From NCBI GenBank assembly GCA_035631035.1, contig DASQJL010000053.1:1-63011 (forward strand): a stretch of 63,011 nucleotides of DNA, given 5' to 3'. The notes below the pieces were generated by a model. The model saw only the letters and a list, made by a program, of their open reading frames with translations, ran no database searches and was not told where the DNA came from. This document shows positions 54,201 to 62,830 of the stretch, in pieces (the first letter of the stretch is position 1; each line of letters opens with the position of its first letter). The position numbers and the translations under genes are program-made. The DNA is from Candidatus Binatia bacterium. GTDB taxonomy: Bacteria > Eisenbacteria > RBG-16-71-46 > SZUA-252.

Positions 54201-55115
54201 TCAGGGGCGGGGCCAAACGGTGAAGTAGGTGTAGTCCACCGCGGCGGAACCGAACAGGCCGATGCCGCCTTGAACGTGGAAGAGGGGACGCTCGAAATCG
54301 TCGCCCGCGTTCGACCCAAATCCGAGATTGGCGGGCCCGTTGAATCGTACGGAGCGGGCCACGTCGTACCAGTTCTGATCCACCGAATAGACGGCGAATT
54401 CATGTCGGCCCTCGTACCAGACGGCCAGCCACGGGAGGCGGACGTATCCGTCCGGGGCTTCCAGCGGTGGCGACGAGCTCCGGCGCTCCAGGGTCGCGAG
54501 ATCGGCCGGATCGATGAAGTCGGCGTCCAGGAGCAAGGGCGAATTGGTTTCCAGGTTGAAAAGCGCCATCTGGAAGGCCAAGGCGTTGCCGCGGTCGAAG
54601 CGTGCTTCGACCAGACCGTCCTGATAGTACAGAGTATCGAAGGGTGCGATTGTTCTGCGTGCCGCCAGCGTGTTCGAATCGACCAGGAGCCACTCGCGCA
54701 CGGAGAAGGTATCCGGGGTTGTGGTCTGGGCCGTGACGATCCGCCCGTCCGCCGCACTGACCTTCAGGCGGTACGTCGTGCGCGGCCGAACCTCATTGAG
54801 CAGCCCTGGGGTGCCCCGGAACGGGCGATAGGACCCCGGGCTATTGAGCTCCTCGTACCAGACCGTATCCACCGATCCGGTCGTCAGGAACAAGCTTGCG
54901 CCGCGCAGTGGCGGTGCGTCGCCCATGGGGGCTTGATCGGGGGCCTGCGTGATGCTGAGATGGATTTCAGGAAATTCGCCGCTGACGATCAGCCGACCCT
55001 CCACGACGATCGTGCCTCCCCCTTTCGGGGCCAGAAGGCTTCGAGCGTCGCGCTCCCCGGAACATCCCGTTCCGACCGCGAGCGCGATGGCGATGCAGGC
55101 CAGGGCGCGTTTCAT
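54201..55115 (-). CDS. DUF4249-like outer-membrane lipoprotein
   Basis: 304 residues from the ATG at 55115. Lipobox LAVGTGCSGE gives a lipid anchor. Beta-rich body with ATYRLKVSAADGRIVTAQTTTPDTF-like fibronectin-type strand, DTVWYEELNSPGSYRP and a C-terminal YFTVWPRP. Proteins of this type sit next to TonB-dependent receptors in FCB bacteria. Here its start overlaps the receptor stop (ATGA), so the pair forms one uptake unit. Substrate unknown. Confidence 0.75.
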   Translation of the reverse strand: MKRALACIAIALAVGTGCSGERDARSLLAPKGGGTIVVEGRLIVSGEFPEIHLSITQAPDQAPMGDAPPLRGASLFLTTGSVDTVWYEELNSPGSYRPFRGTPGLLNEVRPRTTYRLKVSAADGRIVTAQTTTPDTFSVREWLLVDSNTLAARRTIAPFDTLYYQDGLVEARFDRGNALAFQMALFNLETNSPLLLDADFIDPADLATLERRSSSPPLEAPDGYVRLPWLAVWYEGRHEFAVYSVDQNWYDVARSVRFNGPANLGFGSNAGDDFERPLFHVQGGIGLFGSAAVDYTYFTVWPRP

Positions 55116-57421
55116 AGATCGAAGTTGATCCCGATCGTCGGGATCAGGGGCAGCTGATGAACGATCTTGGGGTCCGCCCCGGAGCTCGTTTCCGTGTCGT
55201 ACTGAACGAACCATTCGTTCTTGCGGTCATACACGTTGAAGACCTGGGCATAGTAATCCGCAGGCACGCCGAAGAGATGACCATGCAGGGTCGCGCTCAC
55301 GTCGAGGCGGTGGTAGGGAAGCAGCCGCGCGCTGTTCCTGGCGCCGGGCAGTAGCAGCATCTTCTCCTGCCCCGTGGCCGGATCGTCGAGTCGATACTGC
55401 GCCTCGACCGGCGTGAACGCCTGGCCGGTCGCGAACACGAAGTCCGCGCCGAAGCTCCAACGCTTCCGATTCCACTGCGCGACCACCTTCACGTCGTGCC
55501 GGCGGTCGTACTTGGGCGGGAAGGTCTGCCCTTGGTTCAGCTCCGGCCAGCGGCGGCGGCTCCAGCCCAGCGTGTAGCCGACCCATCCCGTGAGCGCGCC
55601 CCGGCGCTTCTGCGCGAACAGCTCGACGCCGCTCGCCCAGCCCCGGCCCCCGGTGTAGAAGAGGTCCTCGGTGCTCGTCCCCTGCGCGTCGGCCGCGCGG
55701 GTGTTGTCGAGCTGCACCAGATTCCGAAGCCAGGTGGAGTAGCCCTCGATCGAGACGGTGTACTCATCGGTCGGCAGCCACTCCAGACCGCTCACCGCCT
55801 GCCAGGAGCGTCCCGGCTTCGCGGAGACGTCGGTCGGCACCCAGAAGTCGGTCCCATTGAAGGCTTCGGTCGAGACGAGCTGGAGGTGCTGCGTGTAGCC
55901 GCCGCCGCCGGCTTTCAGGCGCAGGTTCGGGCCCAGGACGTGATTCACCGACAGCCGCGGCTCCACGCTCGCGTGACCGCGGCGGCCGAACACCTCCGCG
56001 CGCACCCCCGGCCGCACCGTCCAGAGCGCGTTCGGGGTCCATTGGTCCTCCACGAACGCGGCCGTCCCGACCGGACGCTCGTCGAATCCCGGCTGCGCCA
56101 CGCCGTTGAATTCCTGACCCAGCTGGAACCGGTACGCCGAGACCGACACGCCCGCCCGGGCCGCGTGGCCGGGCGCGGCACTCCAGGAAAGGTCCGCCTT
56201 GGCGCTGACGTCGAGGAGACGGTTCCCGAAGAAGAGCGGCGTGCTGAAGATCTTCACGTCGGTGTCGCTCTTGTACTCCGTCCCCGAGACGAGGAGGCTG
56301 CCGATCGCGCCGCGGCCGAAGTCGTGCATCCAGCGTCCCATCCCCGCCACGTTGCCCCATCGGATGTCCACGAACGTCCCTCGATCGAGATCGAGATGCA
56401 GCTTGTCGCGCCCTCGATATCCCGAGAACGAAAGGTCGTCGCGCGGGCTCATCGAGCGGTGCACCCGCCCGTTCAGGTCGTAGAAGAAATACGACGGGAT
56501 CTCGGTCGAATCGTTGCGCACCGCATCGAGCACCGGCTCGAGGTAGGTGCGCCGCGCCGACAGGATCCACGATCCGTTCCGGATCGGCCCCTCCACCGTC
56601 GCGCGCCCGGCGATGAGGCTCACCGCCCCGGTGCCGCGCAGGCCGTCCCGGCTGCCGTCGCGATTCTCGACGTCCAGCACCGAGCCGAGCCGCCCGCCGT
56701 ACGGCGAGGGGTAGGCGCCCTTGTACAGGGCGACGTCCTTGATCGCGCCGGGATTGAACGTGGAGAAGAACCCGAACGCATGCGTCGGGTTGTAGAGCGG
56801 AATCTGGTCGAGAAGGATGAGCGTCTGATCGGGACCGCCACCGCGAATGTACAGCCCGCTGCTGAAGTCGGACGCCGACTGCACGCCCGGGAGGAGCTGG
56901 AGGCTCCGGATCAGGTCGGCCTCGCCGACGGCGGGAAGCCGCTTCAGCTCGCGCGCGGGCAGCTCGACGTAGCTCGGGGTGCCGCGGATCTCGCGCGGCT
57001 CGCGCTCCCCGCGCACGTCCACGGCGGCCACGGGAAAAGGCGACGTCTCGAGGACGATGTCGCGGCGGACGTCGCCCTCCCCGATCGCGACGGTGTCTGC
57101 GAAGTCGCGGTAGCCCGCGGCGCGACAGCTCCTGCGATAGGCTCCTTTCGGGATGCCGCTGAACGAATAGAAACCGTTCGGACGGGATACGGCGTGGAAA
57201 CCGGTCCGCGCCGCAGCCGTCGAGTCGCCGGCGGTCACGGGAGTGAGCGCGATCGAGGCGTAGGCCGGGCCCTCCGCCTCGCCCTTGGCGCGCACGAACC
57301 CCTCCAACGTTCCCGCGATCGCGTTCGTGCCGCCGAGGACCAGATGGAGAAGAAGCCACGCGCAGGCCGCCGGGGGCCGGGGGTAGCAGCGGGGACGCTT
57401 CGGCGATCGGCACGGGAGCAT
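55112..57421 (-). CDS. TonB-dependent receptor with carboxypeptidase-regulatory-like domain
   Basis: 769 residues. Signal peptide, then a CarboxypepD_reg-like domain (GTLEGFVRAKGEAEG, FSGIPKGAYRRSCRAAGY), a plug (LPAVGEADLIRSLQLLPGVQSASDFSSGLYIRGGGPDQTLILLDQIPLYN, GAYPSPYGGRLGSVLDV) and a C-terminal 22-strand barrel ending INFDL. It imports a ligand using TonB energy. Translationally coupled to the DUF4249-like gene. No TonB or periplasmic enzyme nearby to suggest substrate. Confidence 0.9.
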   Translation of the reverse strand: MLPCRSPKRPRCYPRPPAACAWLLLHLVLGGTNAIAGTLEGFVRAKGEAEGPAYASIALTPVTAGDSTAAARTGFHAVSRPNGFYSFSGIPKGAYRRSCRAAGYRDFADTVAIGEGDVRRDIVLETSPFPVAAVDVRGEREPREIRGTPSYVELPARELKRLPAVGEADLIRSLQLLPGVQSASDFSSGLYIRGGGPDQTLILLDQIPLYNPTHAFGFFSTFNPGAIKDVALYKGAYPSPYGGRLGSVLDVENRDGSRDGLRGTGAVSLIAGRATVEGPIRNGSWILSARRTYLEPVLDAVRNDSTEIPSYFFYDLNGRVHRSMSPRDDLSFSGYRGRDKLHLDLDRGTFVDIRWGNVAGMGRWMHDFGRGAIGSLLVSGTEYKSDTDVKIFSTPLFFGNRLLDVSAKADLSWSAAPGHAARAGVSVSAYRFQLGQEFNGVAQPGFDERPVGTAAFVEDQWTPNALWTVRPGVRAEVFGRRGHASVEPRLSVNHVLGPNLRLKAGGGGYTQHLQLVSTEAFNGTDFWVPTDVSAKPGRSWQAVSGLEWLPTDEYTVSIEGYSTWLRNLVQLDNTRAADAQGTSTEDLFYTGGRGWASGVELFAQKRRGALTGWVGYTLGWSRRRWPELNQGQTFPPKYDRRHDVKVVAQWNRKRWSFGADFVFATGQAFTPVEAQYRLDDPATGQEKMLLLPGARNSARLLPYHRLDVSATLHGHLFGVPADYYAQVFNVYDRKNEWFVQYDTETSSGADPKIVHQLPLIPTIGINFDL

Positions 57422-57471
57422 GAGCAGCCACCCACTATCCTCGCTTCGGACCCCCAGGGGAAGGGAGTAAG

Positions 57472-58656
57472 ATGGCGCCCATGGGCGCGACCTTGATCCT
57501 CGGCGCGGGCTTCGGCGGCCTCGCCTGCGCGCGCGCGCTGCGCGCCCGAGCCCCTCGCGACCATCGCATTCTCCTCATCGACCGCTCGCCTCTGTTCGTG
57601 GTCGGCGCGGCGAAGACGTGGGTGATGATCGGCGAGCGTCGCGCCGACGAGGTCATGAAGACGCGCGCGGCGCTCGTGCCCGACGGGGTCGAGCTCCTGC
57701 GCGAAGAGGTGAAGCGCGTGGACGCCGCCGGGCGCCGCGTGGAGACCGACCGGGGCAGCCACGCCGGCGATCATCTCGTGATCGCGCTCGGCGCCGAGCT
57801 GGACATGGCCGCCGTTTTGGGCCTGGACGCCGCCGCGCATACCTTCTACACGCTGGACGGCGCGGCCCGCATCCGCCAGGCCCTCGAGTCGTTTCAGGGG
57901 GGCCGCCTTCTGCTCCTCGTGCCGCGCGTCCCCTTCGCGTGTCCTCCCGCCCCGTACGAGGCGGCCTTCGTGCTGCACGCGCTGCTGGAACGTCGCGGGA
58001 TCCGGGGCGCCACGCAGCTCGATGTCGTCACCGTCGAGAAGGCGCCGATGACGACCGCCGGCCCGTTCATGGGACGGATGATCGTCGGCCAGCTCGAGTC
58101 GCGCGGCATCGGATTTCAAGCGCAGAAGAAGGTGGCGTCGGTCGACGCCAAGGCTCGGGTGGTGACGTTCGAGGACGGAAGCGAGGCGGCGTACGACCTG
58201 CTCCTCGCCGTGCCGCCGCATCGGGTCCCGCGGATCCTGGTGGAGGCGGGACTCGCCGAGGCCGGAGGCTGGGTGCGGGTGGATCCCAGGACGCTCGAAG
58301 TGCCCGGGGCCGCCGACGTGTACGCGATCGGTGATTCGACCGTGCTGGCGCTTCCCGGGCGCTTCGATCCCGGCGCCCCGCCGCTCGCGCTGCCGAAAGC
58401 CGGGGTCTTCGCGGCCGCCGAGGGGGAAGCGGTGGCGGCGCGGATCGCGTCCCGAATCACGAAGGGACCGGAGCCGGCACCTTTCGACGGCCGCGGCTTC
58501 TGCTACGTCGAGATGGGCGGGCGGCGCGCCATGCGCGCGGAGGGAGACTTCTTCGCGGAGCCGCATCCGGTGATGGCCTCGCGGGAGCCGAGCGAGGAGC
58601 AGTACCGGGACAAGGTGGCCTGGATCGAGGGTTGGCTCAGGCCGCAGCGGGTCTAG
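57472..58656 (+). CDS. FAD-dependent pyridine nucleotide/sulfide:quinone oxidoreductase-like flavoprotein
   Basis: 394 residues from an ATG with GGGAG upstream. Dinucleotide site TLILGAGFGGLACARAL, second FAD strand ADVYAIGDST, and PRVPFACPPAPYEAAFVLHALLERRG, which resembles the sulfide:quinone oxidoreductase/flavocytochrome c loop with a single Cys. The C-terminus has FCYVEMGG. SQR needs two to three redox cysteines, and only one is obvious, so quinone reduction by another donor is also possible. Divergent from the TonB receptor by 50 bp. Confidence 0.75.
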   Translation: MAPMGATLILGAGFGGLACARALRARAPRDHRILLIDRSPLFVVGAAKTWVMIGERRADEVMKTRAALVPDGVELLREEVKRVDAAGRRVETDRGSHAGDHLVIALGAELDMAAVLGLDAAAHTFYTLDGAARIRQALESFQGGRLLLLVPRVPFACPPAPYEAAFVLHALLERRGIRGATQLDVVTVEKAPMTTAGPFMGRMIVGQLESRGIGFQAQKKVASVDAKARVVTFEDGSEAAYDLLLAVPPHRVPRILVEAGLAEAGGWVRVDPRTLEVPGAADVYAIGDSTVLALPGRFDPGAPPLALPKAGVFAAAEGEAVAARIASRITKGPEPAPFDGRGFCYVEMGGRRAMRAEGDFFAEPHPVMASREPSEEQYRDKVAWIEGWLRPQRV

Positions 58657-58659
58657 GCA

Positions 58660-59274
58660 TCACGCGCCGCCGACCAGCTCCCGCAGCGACTCGATCCGGA
58701 CATCCCCCTCACGACGGTATCCGATGAAGTGGACGCGCGCCGCGCGGGCCGCGCGGGCATCGAATTCGGAATCGCCGACGTAGCACGCTTCCTCCCGCGC
58801 GACACCCGCTTCGCGCAGCACGTGCTCGATCAGGTCGGGCTCGGGTTTTCCCTTCGCGACCAGGTCCACCCCAGCGGCCCAGCTCACGTGCGCCCGCAGC
58901 GACGCCAGCTCGAGGAGCCGCTCGACCATCGCCATCGGGGAGTTGCTCGCGACCGCGATCCGCTTTCCCGCGCGCTCCAGGCCGGCGAGCGTCTCCTGGG
59001 CCCCCTCCATCGGCTGGATCCACTCCGCGTAGCGGGGAAACTCGCGCGTGTAGTGCCCGATCAGCCGCTCCACCGACCAGTCCGGGAAGAAGCGGCGGCG
59101 GTCGGCCTCGACATCCTGACCCCAGCAGGCCGAGAACTCCTCCTGCGTGAGCGGATGCTTGCCATGCGCTTCCAGGGTGCCGTTCAGGAGCCGCCACCAG
59201 CACTGGAAGGAATCGACGAGCACGCCGTCGAGGTCGAAGATGACGAGGCTGTAGGGGAGGAGCGAAACCGGCAC
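58660..59274 (-). CDS. HAD-superfamily phosphatase
   Basis: 204 residues from a GTG at 59274. HAD motifs: FDLDGVLVDS (Asp14 and Asp16), VASNSP, and KGKPEPDLIEHVL then CYVGDSEFDARAA. The cap resembles phosphoglycolate phosphatases. I reject the longer GTG at 59349 because it lies upstream of a strong terminator hairpin (59295-59320) for the neighbouring gene. Substrate: a small phosphorylated metabolite. Confidence 0.8.
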   Translation of the reverse strand: MPVSLLPYSLVIFDLDGVLVDSFQCWWRLLNGTLEAHGKHPLTQEEFSACWGQDVEADRRRFFPDWSVERLIGHYTREFPRYAEWIQPMEGAQETLAGLERAGKRIAVASNSPMAMVERLLELASLRAHVSWAAGVDLVAKGKPEPDLIEHVLREAGVAREEACYVGDSEFDARAARAARVHFIGYRREGDVRIESLRELVGGA

Positions 59275-59294
59275 GACCGCATTGTAAACGAAAG

Positions 59295-59320
59295 GCCCCG
59301 GCGGATCGCTCCGCCGGGGC
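59295..59320 (-). terminator. Intrinsic terminator of the Tyr-rich gene
   Basis: GCCCCGGCGGA and TCCGCCGGGGC form a perfect 11-bp stem around TCGC. On the minus strand it is followed by CTTTCGTTTAC. It lies 26 nt after the Tyr-rich gene stop and 21 nt before the HAD start. Confidence 0.75.
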
Positions 59321-59345
59321 ACTCGATCCAACGTCCATGCCGCGG

Positions 59346-59774
59346 TCACCAGCCGCAGTAGGGATCTCCGTAGCCTCCGTAGTAGTACCCCGGAGAGCCG
59401 AACGAGAGGCTGACGGCGACCCGAGGCCGATGCCGGTAGTGGTGGTAGTAGACCGGACGCACGTAGGCGATGTCGTCGTCGTAGCAGTAAGGATCGCCGA
59501 CGATGACCTCGCGGTAGCGGGGCCGGTAGTAGGACGCGTAGTACGGCCGGTAGTACGAGCGGTACGCGACCGTTCGGTAATACGGCCGGTATGCGACCGT
59601 CCGGTAATGAGGCCGGTGCGCGTATCCGTAGCTCGCCACGCGGTGCCGGCCGCAGGCATGTCCGCGGCCTCGGTTCGCCGAGGCCGTGCCCGGGAGCGCG
59701 AGCAGCGTGGCGGCAAGGATCAGCACGGCGGTCGTCAGGGCGAGCCCGCCGCGCCTGTGAAGAACGTTCCGCAT
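59346..59774 (-). CDS. Secreted Tyr/Arg/His-rich repeat protein
   Basis: 142 residues with a signal peptide ending GTASA. The mature chain is dominated by Tyr, Arg and His in short repeats (HYRTVAYRPYYRTVAYRSYY in the middle, then YYASYYRPRYREV), with Cys pairs near both ends (ACGRH, DPYCYDD, DPYCGW). It resembles low-complexity adhesive or metal-binding proteins; no enzyme motif. A strong terminator follows the gene. Confidence 0.65.
   Translation of the reverse strand: MRNVLHRRGGLALTTAVLILAATLLALPGTASANRGRGHACGRHRVASYGYAHRPHYRTVAYRPYYRTVAYRSYYRPYYASYYRPRYREVIVGDPYCYDDDIAYVRPVYYHHYRHRPRVAVSLSFGSPGYYYGGYGDPYCGW
59564..59617. repeat. Two tandem 27-bp repeats in the Tyr-rich gene
   Basis: 59564-59590 and 59591-59617 are adjacent 27-bp copies differing at a few positions, each encoding a nine-residue Tyr/Arg unit such as YRPYYRTVA. 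They show how the repeat region expands. Confidence 0.65.
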
Positions 59775-59874
59775 CTCATCCTCCTCTGCCGGGATGGTCC
59801 CGGCGGTTGCACCCTGCCCACAACTTCAACGCTAGGACGGCTGCGTAGATCGTGCAAGGGTCCAGCGGGCGCCC

Positions 59875-60291
59875 TCAGGGCCGTTCCGCCCGGTGAGACC
59901 GCCGCTTCGCCGCGCTCCGAGCCTGGCTCGAGAGCGCCCGGCGCGACGCGGCCCGATGCGGCTCCCGCTTCAGGGCCCGGCGCGCCGCCTGCGAGCGTCT
60001 CGGCGAGGGAGCCCGGGGCGTCCGCTCCCCCTGGCCCTCTTCGTACGCCCGCTCCGCGCTCTGTCGGGTCCTCTCGCTCGCCTGTCCCTTGCGCGGAGGC
60101 TTCAAGGGCACGCCGGATCGGCGCGCTTTCGAGAGCCCGATCGCGATCGCCTGCTTCGTGGAGCGCGCTCCGTGCTTTCCCTCGCGAATGTGGTGCATCT
60201 CTTCCCGAACGAACTCGCCCGCCGCGGTGGAGGGCTTCTTGCCCTGCTTCAGATCGCGCCGGGCTCTCTGGGTCGTCGCTTTCGATGGCAT
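59875..60291 (-). CDS. DUF6496-like basic protein
   Basis: 138 residues from the ATG at 60291, preceded by AAGGAG. The core KHGARSTKQAIAIGLSKARRSGVPL is the DUF6496 signature. The rest is Arg/Lys/Ala-rich, ending AAKRRSHRAERP, so it probably binds DNA or RNA. Same strand as the DJ-1 gene 11 nt upstream, so likely the same transcript. Confidence 0.75.
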   Translation of the reverse strand: MPSKATTQRARRDLKQGKKPSTAAGEFVREEMHHIREGKHGARSTKQAIAIGLSKARRSGVPLKPPRKGQASERTRQSAERAYEEGQGERTPRAPSPRRSQAARRALKREPHRAASRRALSSQARSAAKRRSHRAERP

Positions 60292-60302
60292 GGTGATTCT
60301 CC

Positions 60303-60857
60303 TTATCTCCGATCGCGGCCCGCGACCGGCTCCCGCGTGGCGGGCGCGCGATCCAGGTGGCGAAGGATGGCGTCGGAAAAGGCCTGCAGATCGTCCGGCT
60401 TCCGCGAGGTGATCAGGTTCCCGTCCTCGACGACCGTCCGGTCCACCCAGGTGGCCCCCGCGTTCACGAGGTCGGTCTTGATCGAAGGCCACGAGGTCAC
60501 GGTCCTGCCGCGCGCGATTCCCGCCTCGGCGAGCATCCAGGGGGCGTGGCAGACGGCCGCGACCGGCTTGCCGGCGTCGAAGAAGGCGCGCGTGAAGGCG
60601 ACCATGCGGGGGTCCATGCGCAGCTTGTCGGGCGAATAGCCGCCGGGAATGACGATCGCGTCGAACCCGTCCGCCGAGACCTCGGCGATCGCGCGATCGG
60701 CCGTGACGGTCTCCTGGCCCTTCTTCCCTTCGATCCGCTTTCCGGCCTCGGATCCGATGATGGTGATGTCGTGTCCGGCCTCTCGCAGCCGGTCGTAGGG
60801 GACGCGAAACTCCGAGTCCTCGAACAGGTCCGCGACGATCATTGCGATTTTGGCCAT
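60303..60857 (-). CDS. DJ-1/PfpI-family protein
   Basis: 184 residues from the ATG at 60857. Glu13 and nucleophilic Cys103 in AVCHAPWMLAEAG form the DJ-1 pair, with His104. IVIPGGYSPDKLR and SRKPDDLQAFSDAI complete the PfpI/YhbO-type pattern. Such enzymes act on glyoxal- or methylglyoxal-damaged molecules or stress-related substrates. Cotranscribed with the DUF6496 gene. Confidence 0.88.
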   Translation of the reverse strand: MAKIAMIVADLFEDSEFRVPYDRLREAGHDITIIGSEAGKRIEGKKGQETVTADRAIAEVSADGFDAIVIPGGYSPDKLRMDPRMVAFTRAFFDAGKPVAAVCHAPWMLAEAGIARGRTVTSWPSIKTDLVNAGATWVDRTVVEDGNLITSRKPDDLQAFSDAILRHLDRAPATREPVAGRDRR

Positions 60858-60950
60858 GGCTCCCTCCTTGGGGCTGGGGTCCGGGCCCAAAAAGGTGCAT
60901 CGCGCGTGCCGGGGAGGCACGGATCGCGGGGAGCGGGGCAGGAATGAAGA

Positions 60951-60976
60951 AGGCGCGCCGGAACGACGGCGCGCCT
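60951..60976 (-). terminator. Intrinsic terminator of the PEPCK gene
   Basis: AGGCGCGCCG and CGGCGCGCCT form a perfect 10-bp stem with a 6-nt loop. On the minus strand it is followed by TCTTCATTCC. It lies 25 nt past the PEPCK stop (61001). Confidence 0.65.
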
Positions 60977-61000
60977 CGCGGGGGACGGCGGTTCGGTAGG

Positions 61001-62830
61001 CTATGTCCTGTCGGCGCCCCGCGCCCGTCCGTCGGGTGTGCCCATGGCCACCGACTCCGACAGGAGCTCGCGCTGAAGCTCGAGCGCTTTCGGCATATAG
61101 GGATCGAGGGTGCGGAAGAACTCGCCCTGCGATCGGATCTCCTCGCTCCACTCCTCGGGCCGCACGGCCGTGGCCTCCATGAAGTCCTCGCTCGCGATCG
61201 AGAGCCCCGAGAGATCGAGGTCCCCCTCCCGCGGCACCCAGCCGACGGGGGTCTCGCGGCCGCCCACCGAGCCGAGCGCGCGATCCACGATCCACTTGAG
61301 GACCCGCATGTTCTCGCCGTACCCCGGCCAGACGAAGCGGCCGTCCTGGCCCTTGCGGAACCAGTTCACCATGAAGATCTTCGGCGGATAGGGGATCCGG
61401 GAGCGCATCTCCAGCCAGTGGCAGAAGTAGTCCCCCATGTTGTAGCCGCAGAAGGGGAGCATCGCCATCGGGTCGCGCCGCACGACGCCCACCTTGCCGG
61501 TGGCCGCGGCGGTGGTCTCCGACCCCATCGTCGCGCCCATGTAGACGCCGTGGATCCAGTTGAACGACTGGAGGACGAGGGGAATGGTGCTGGCCCGCCG
61601 CCCTCCGAAGATCAGCGCGGAGATCGGCACCCCCTCGGGATCGTTGATCCGCTTGGACAGGTACGGATTGTTCATGGCGGGGGAGCAGAAGCGGCTGTTC
61701 GGGTGCGCGGCCGGCTTGCCCGAGGCGGGATCGTACTTCTGCCCCAGCCAGTCGGTGAGCCCCGCGGGCGCCTTCTCGGTCATTCCCTCCCACCACACAT
61801 CGCCGTCCTCGGTCATGGCCACGTTGGTGAAGATGGTGTCGCGCTCCACGATCCGCATCGCGGTGGGATTCGATGTGCCGCTGGTTCCCGGCGCGACGCC
61901 GAAGTAGCCCGCCTCGGGGTTGATCGCCCACAGCCGCCCGTCGTGGCCGACCCGCATCCAGGCGATGTCATCGCCCACGGTCCAGACGCGCCATCCCTGG
62001 AAGCGGCGGGGCGGGATCAGCATCGCGAAGTTGGTCTTGCCGCAGGCGCTGGGAAACGCCGCCGCGACGTAGGTGGTCTGCCCCTCGGGACTCTCGACGC
62101 CCAGGATCAGCATGTGCTCCGCCAGCCAGTTCTCGCGCCGGCCCAGGTAGGAGCCGAGCCGAAGCGCGAGGCACTTCTTGCCGAGCAGCACGTTGCCGCC
62201 GTAGTTGCTGCCCACCGACCAGACCGTGTTGTCCTCGGGGAAGTGGCAGATGAAGCGCCGCTCCGGGTTGATGTCCAGCATCGAGTGGACGCCGCGGCTG
62301 AAATCGTTGGAGTCGCCGAGGAGGTCGAGCGCCTGCTTGCCCATGCGGGTCATGATCCGCATGGAGAGGGCGACGTAGACGCTGTCGGTGATCTCGACGC
62401 CGACCTTGGAGAAAGGGGAGCCCAGGGGGCCCATCACGTAGGGCACGACGTACATCGTGCGGCCGCGCATCGAGCCCTCGAGCATCGTCGCCAGCTTCGC
62501 GTAGGCGTCGGCCGGGGCCATCCAGTTGTTGGTGGGTCCGGCTTCCTCTTTCGTCGGCGTGCAGATGAACGTGAGGTGCTCGACGCGCGCGACGTCCTTG
62601 GGATCGGAGCGGTGGAGGTAGCAGCCCGGGCGCTTCTTCTGGTTCAGGGGGATCAGGATGCCTTGCGCCACGGCGCGGTCGAGCAGGCGGCGCTTCTCGG
62701 CATCCGAGCCGTCGCACCATTCGATCGTGTCGGGGTGGCACCGGCGGGCGGTCTCCGCGACCCACTCGAGGAGGTAGGTGTTCGTCGTCAGGGAGGTGCC
62801 GGCCGCGGTCTGCTCCACATCGGGGTTCAT
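61001..62830 (-). CDS. pckG: GTP-dependent phosphoenolpyruvate carboxykinase
   Basis: 609 residues from the ATG at 62830 (an upstream ATG at 62839 would add three). The P-loop kinase motif is FPSACGKTNFAML (259-271) with the reactive Cys263, and the second kinase motif VGDDIAWM holds Asp287 and Asp288. NPEAGYFGVAPGTS and the C-terminal FNWIHGVYMGATMGSE also match GTP-type enzymes. It decarboxylates oxaloacetate to PEP for gluconeogenesis or carboxylates PEP in the reverse. The 180 bases upstream to the window edge hold no recognisable gene. Confidence 0.95.
   Translation of the reverse strand: MNPDVEQTAAGTSLTTNTYLLEWVAETARRCHPDTIEWCDGSDAEKRRLLDRAVAQGILIPLNQKKRPGCYLHRSDPKDVARVEHLTFICTPTKEEAGPTNNWMAPADAYAKLATMLEGSMRGRTMYVVPYVMGPLGSPFSKVGVEITDSVYVALSMRIMTRMGKQALDLLGDSNDFSRGVHSMLDINPERRFICHFPEDNTVWSVGSNYGGNVLLGKKCLALRLGSYLGRRENWLAEHMLILGVESPEGQTTYVAAAFPSACGKTNFAMLIPPRRFQGWRVWTVGDDIAWMRVGHDGRLWAINPEAGYFGVAPGTSGTSNPTAMRIVERDTIFTNVAMTEDGDVWWEGMTEKAPAGLTDWLGQKYDPASGKPAAHPNSRFCSPAMNNPYLSKRINDPEGVPISALIFGGRRASTIPLVLQSFNWIHGVYMGATMGSETTAAATGKVGVVRRDPMAMLPFCGYNMGDYFCHWLEMRSRIPYPPKIFMVNWFRKGQDGRFVWPGYGENMRVLKWIVDRALGSVGGRETPVGWVPREGDLDLSGLSIASEDFMEATAVRPEEWSEEIRSQGEFFRTLDPYMPKALELQRELLSESVAMGTPDGRARGADRT

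Noticed and set aside
59564-59617. CRISPR-like repetition
   Set aside because: Repeats are adjacent with no spacers and lie inside a coding frame.
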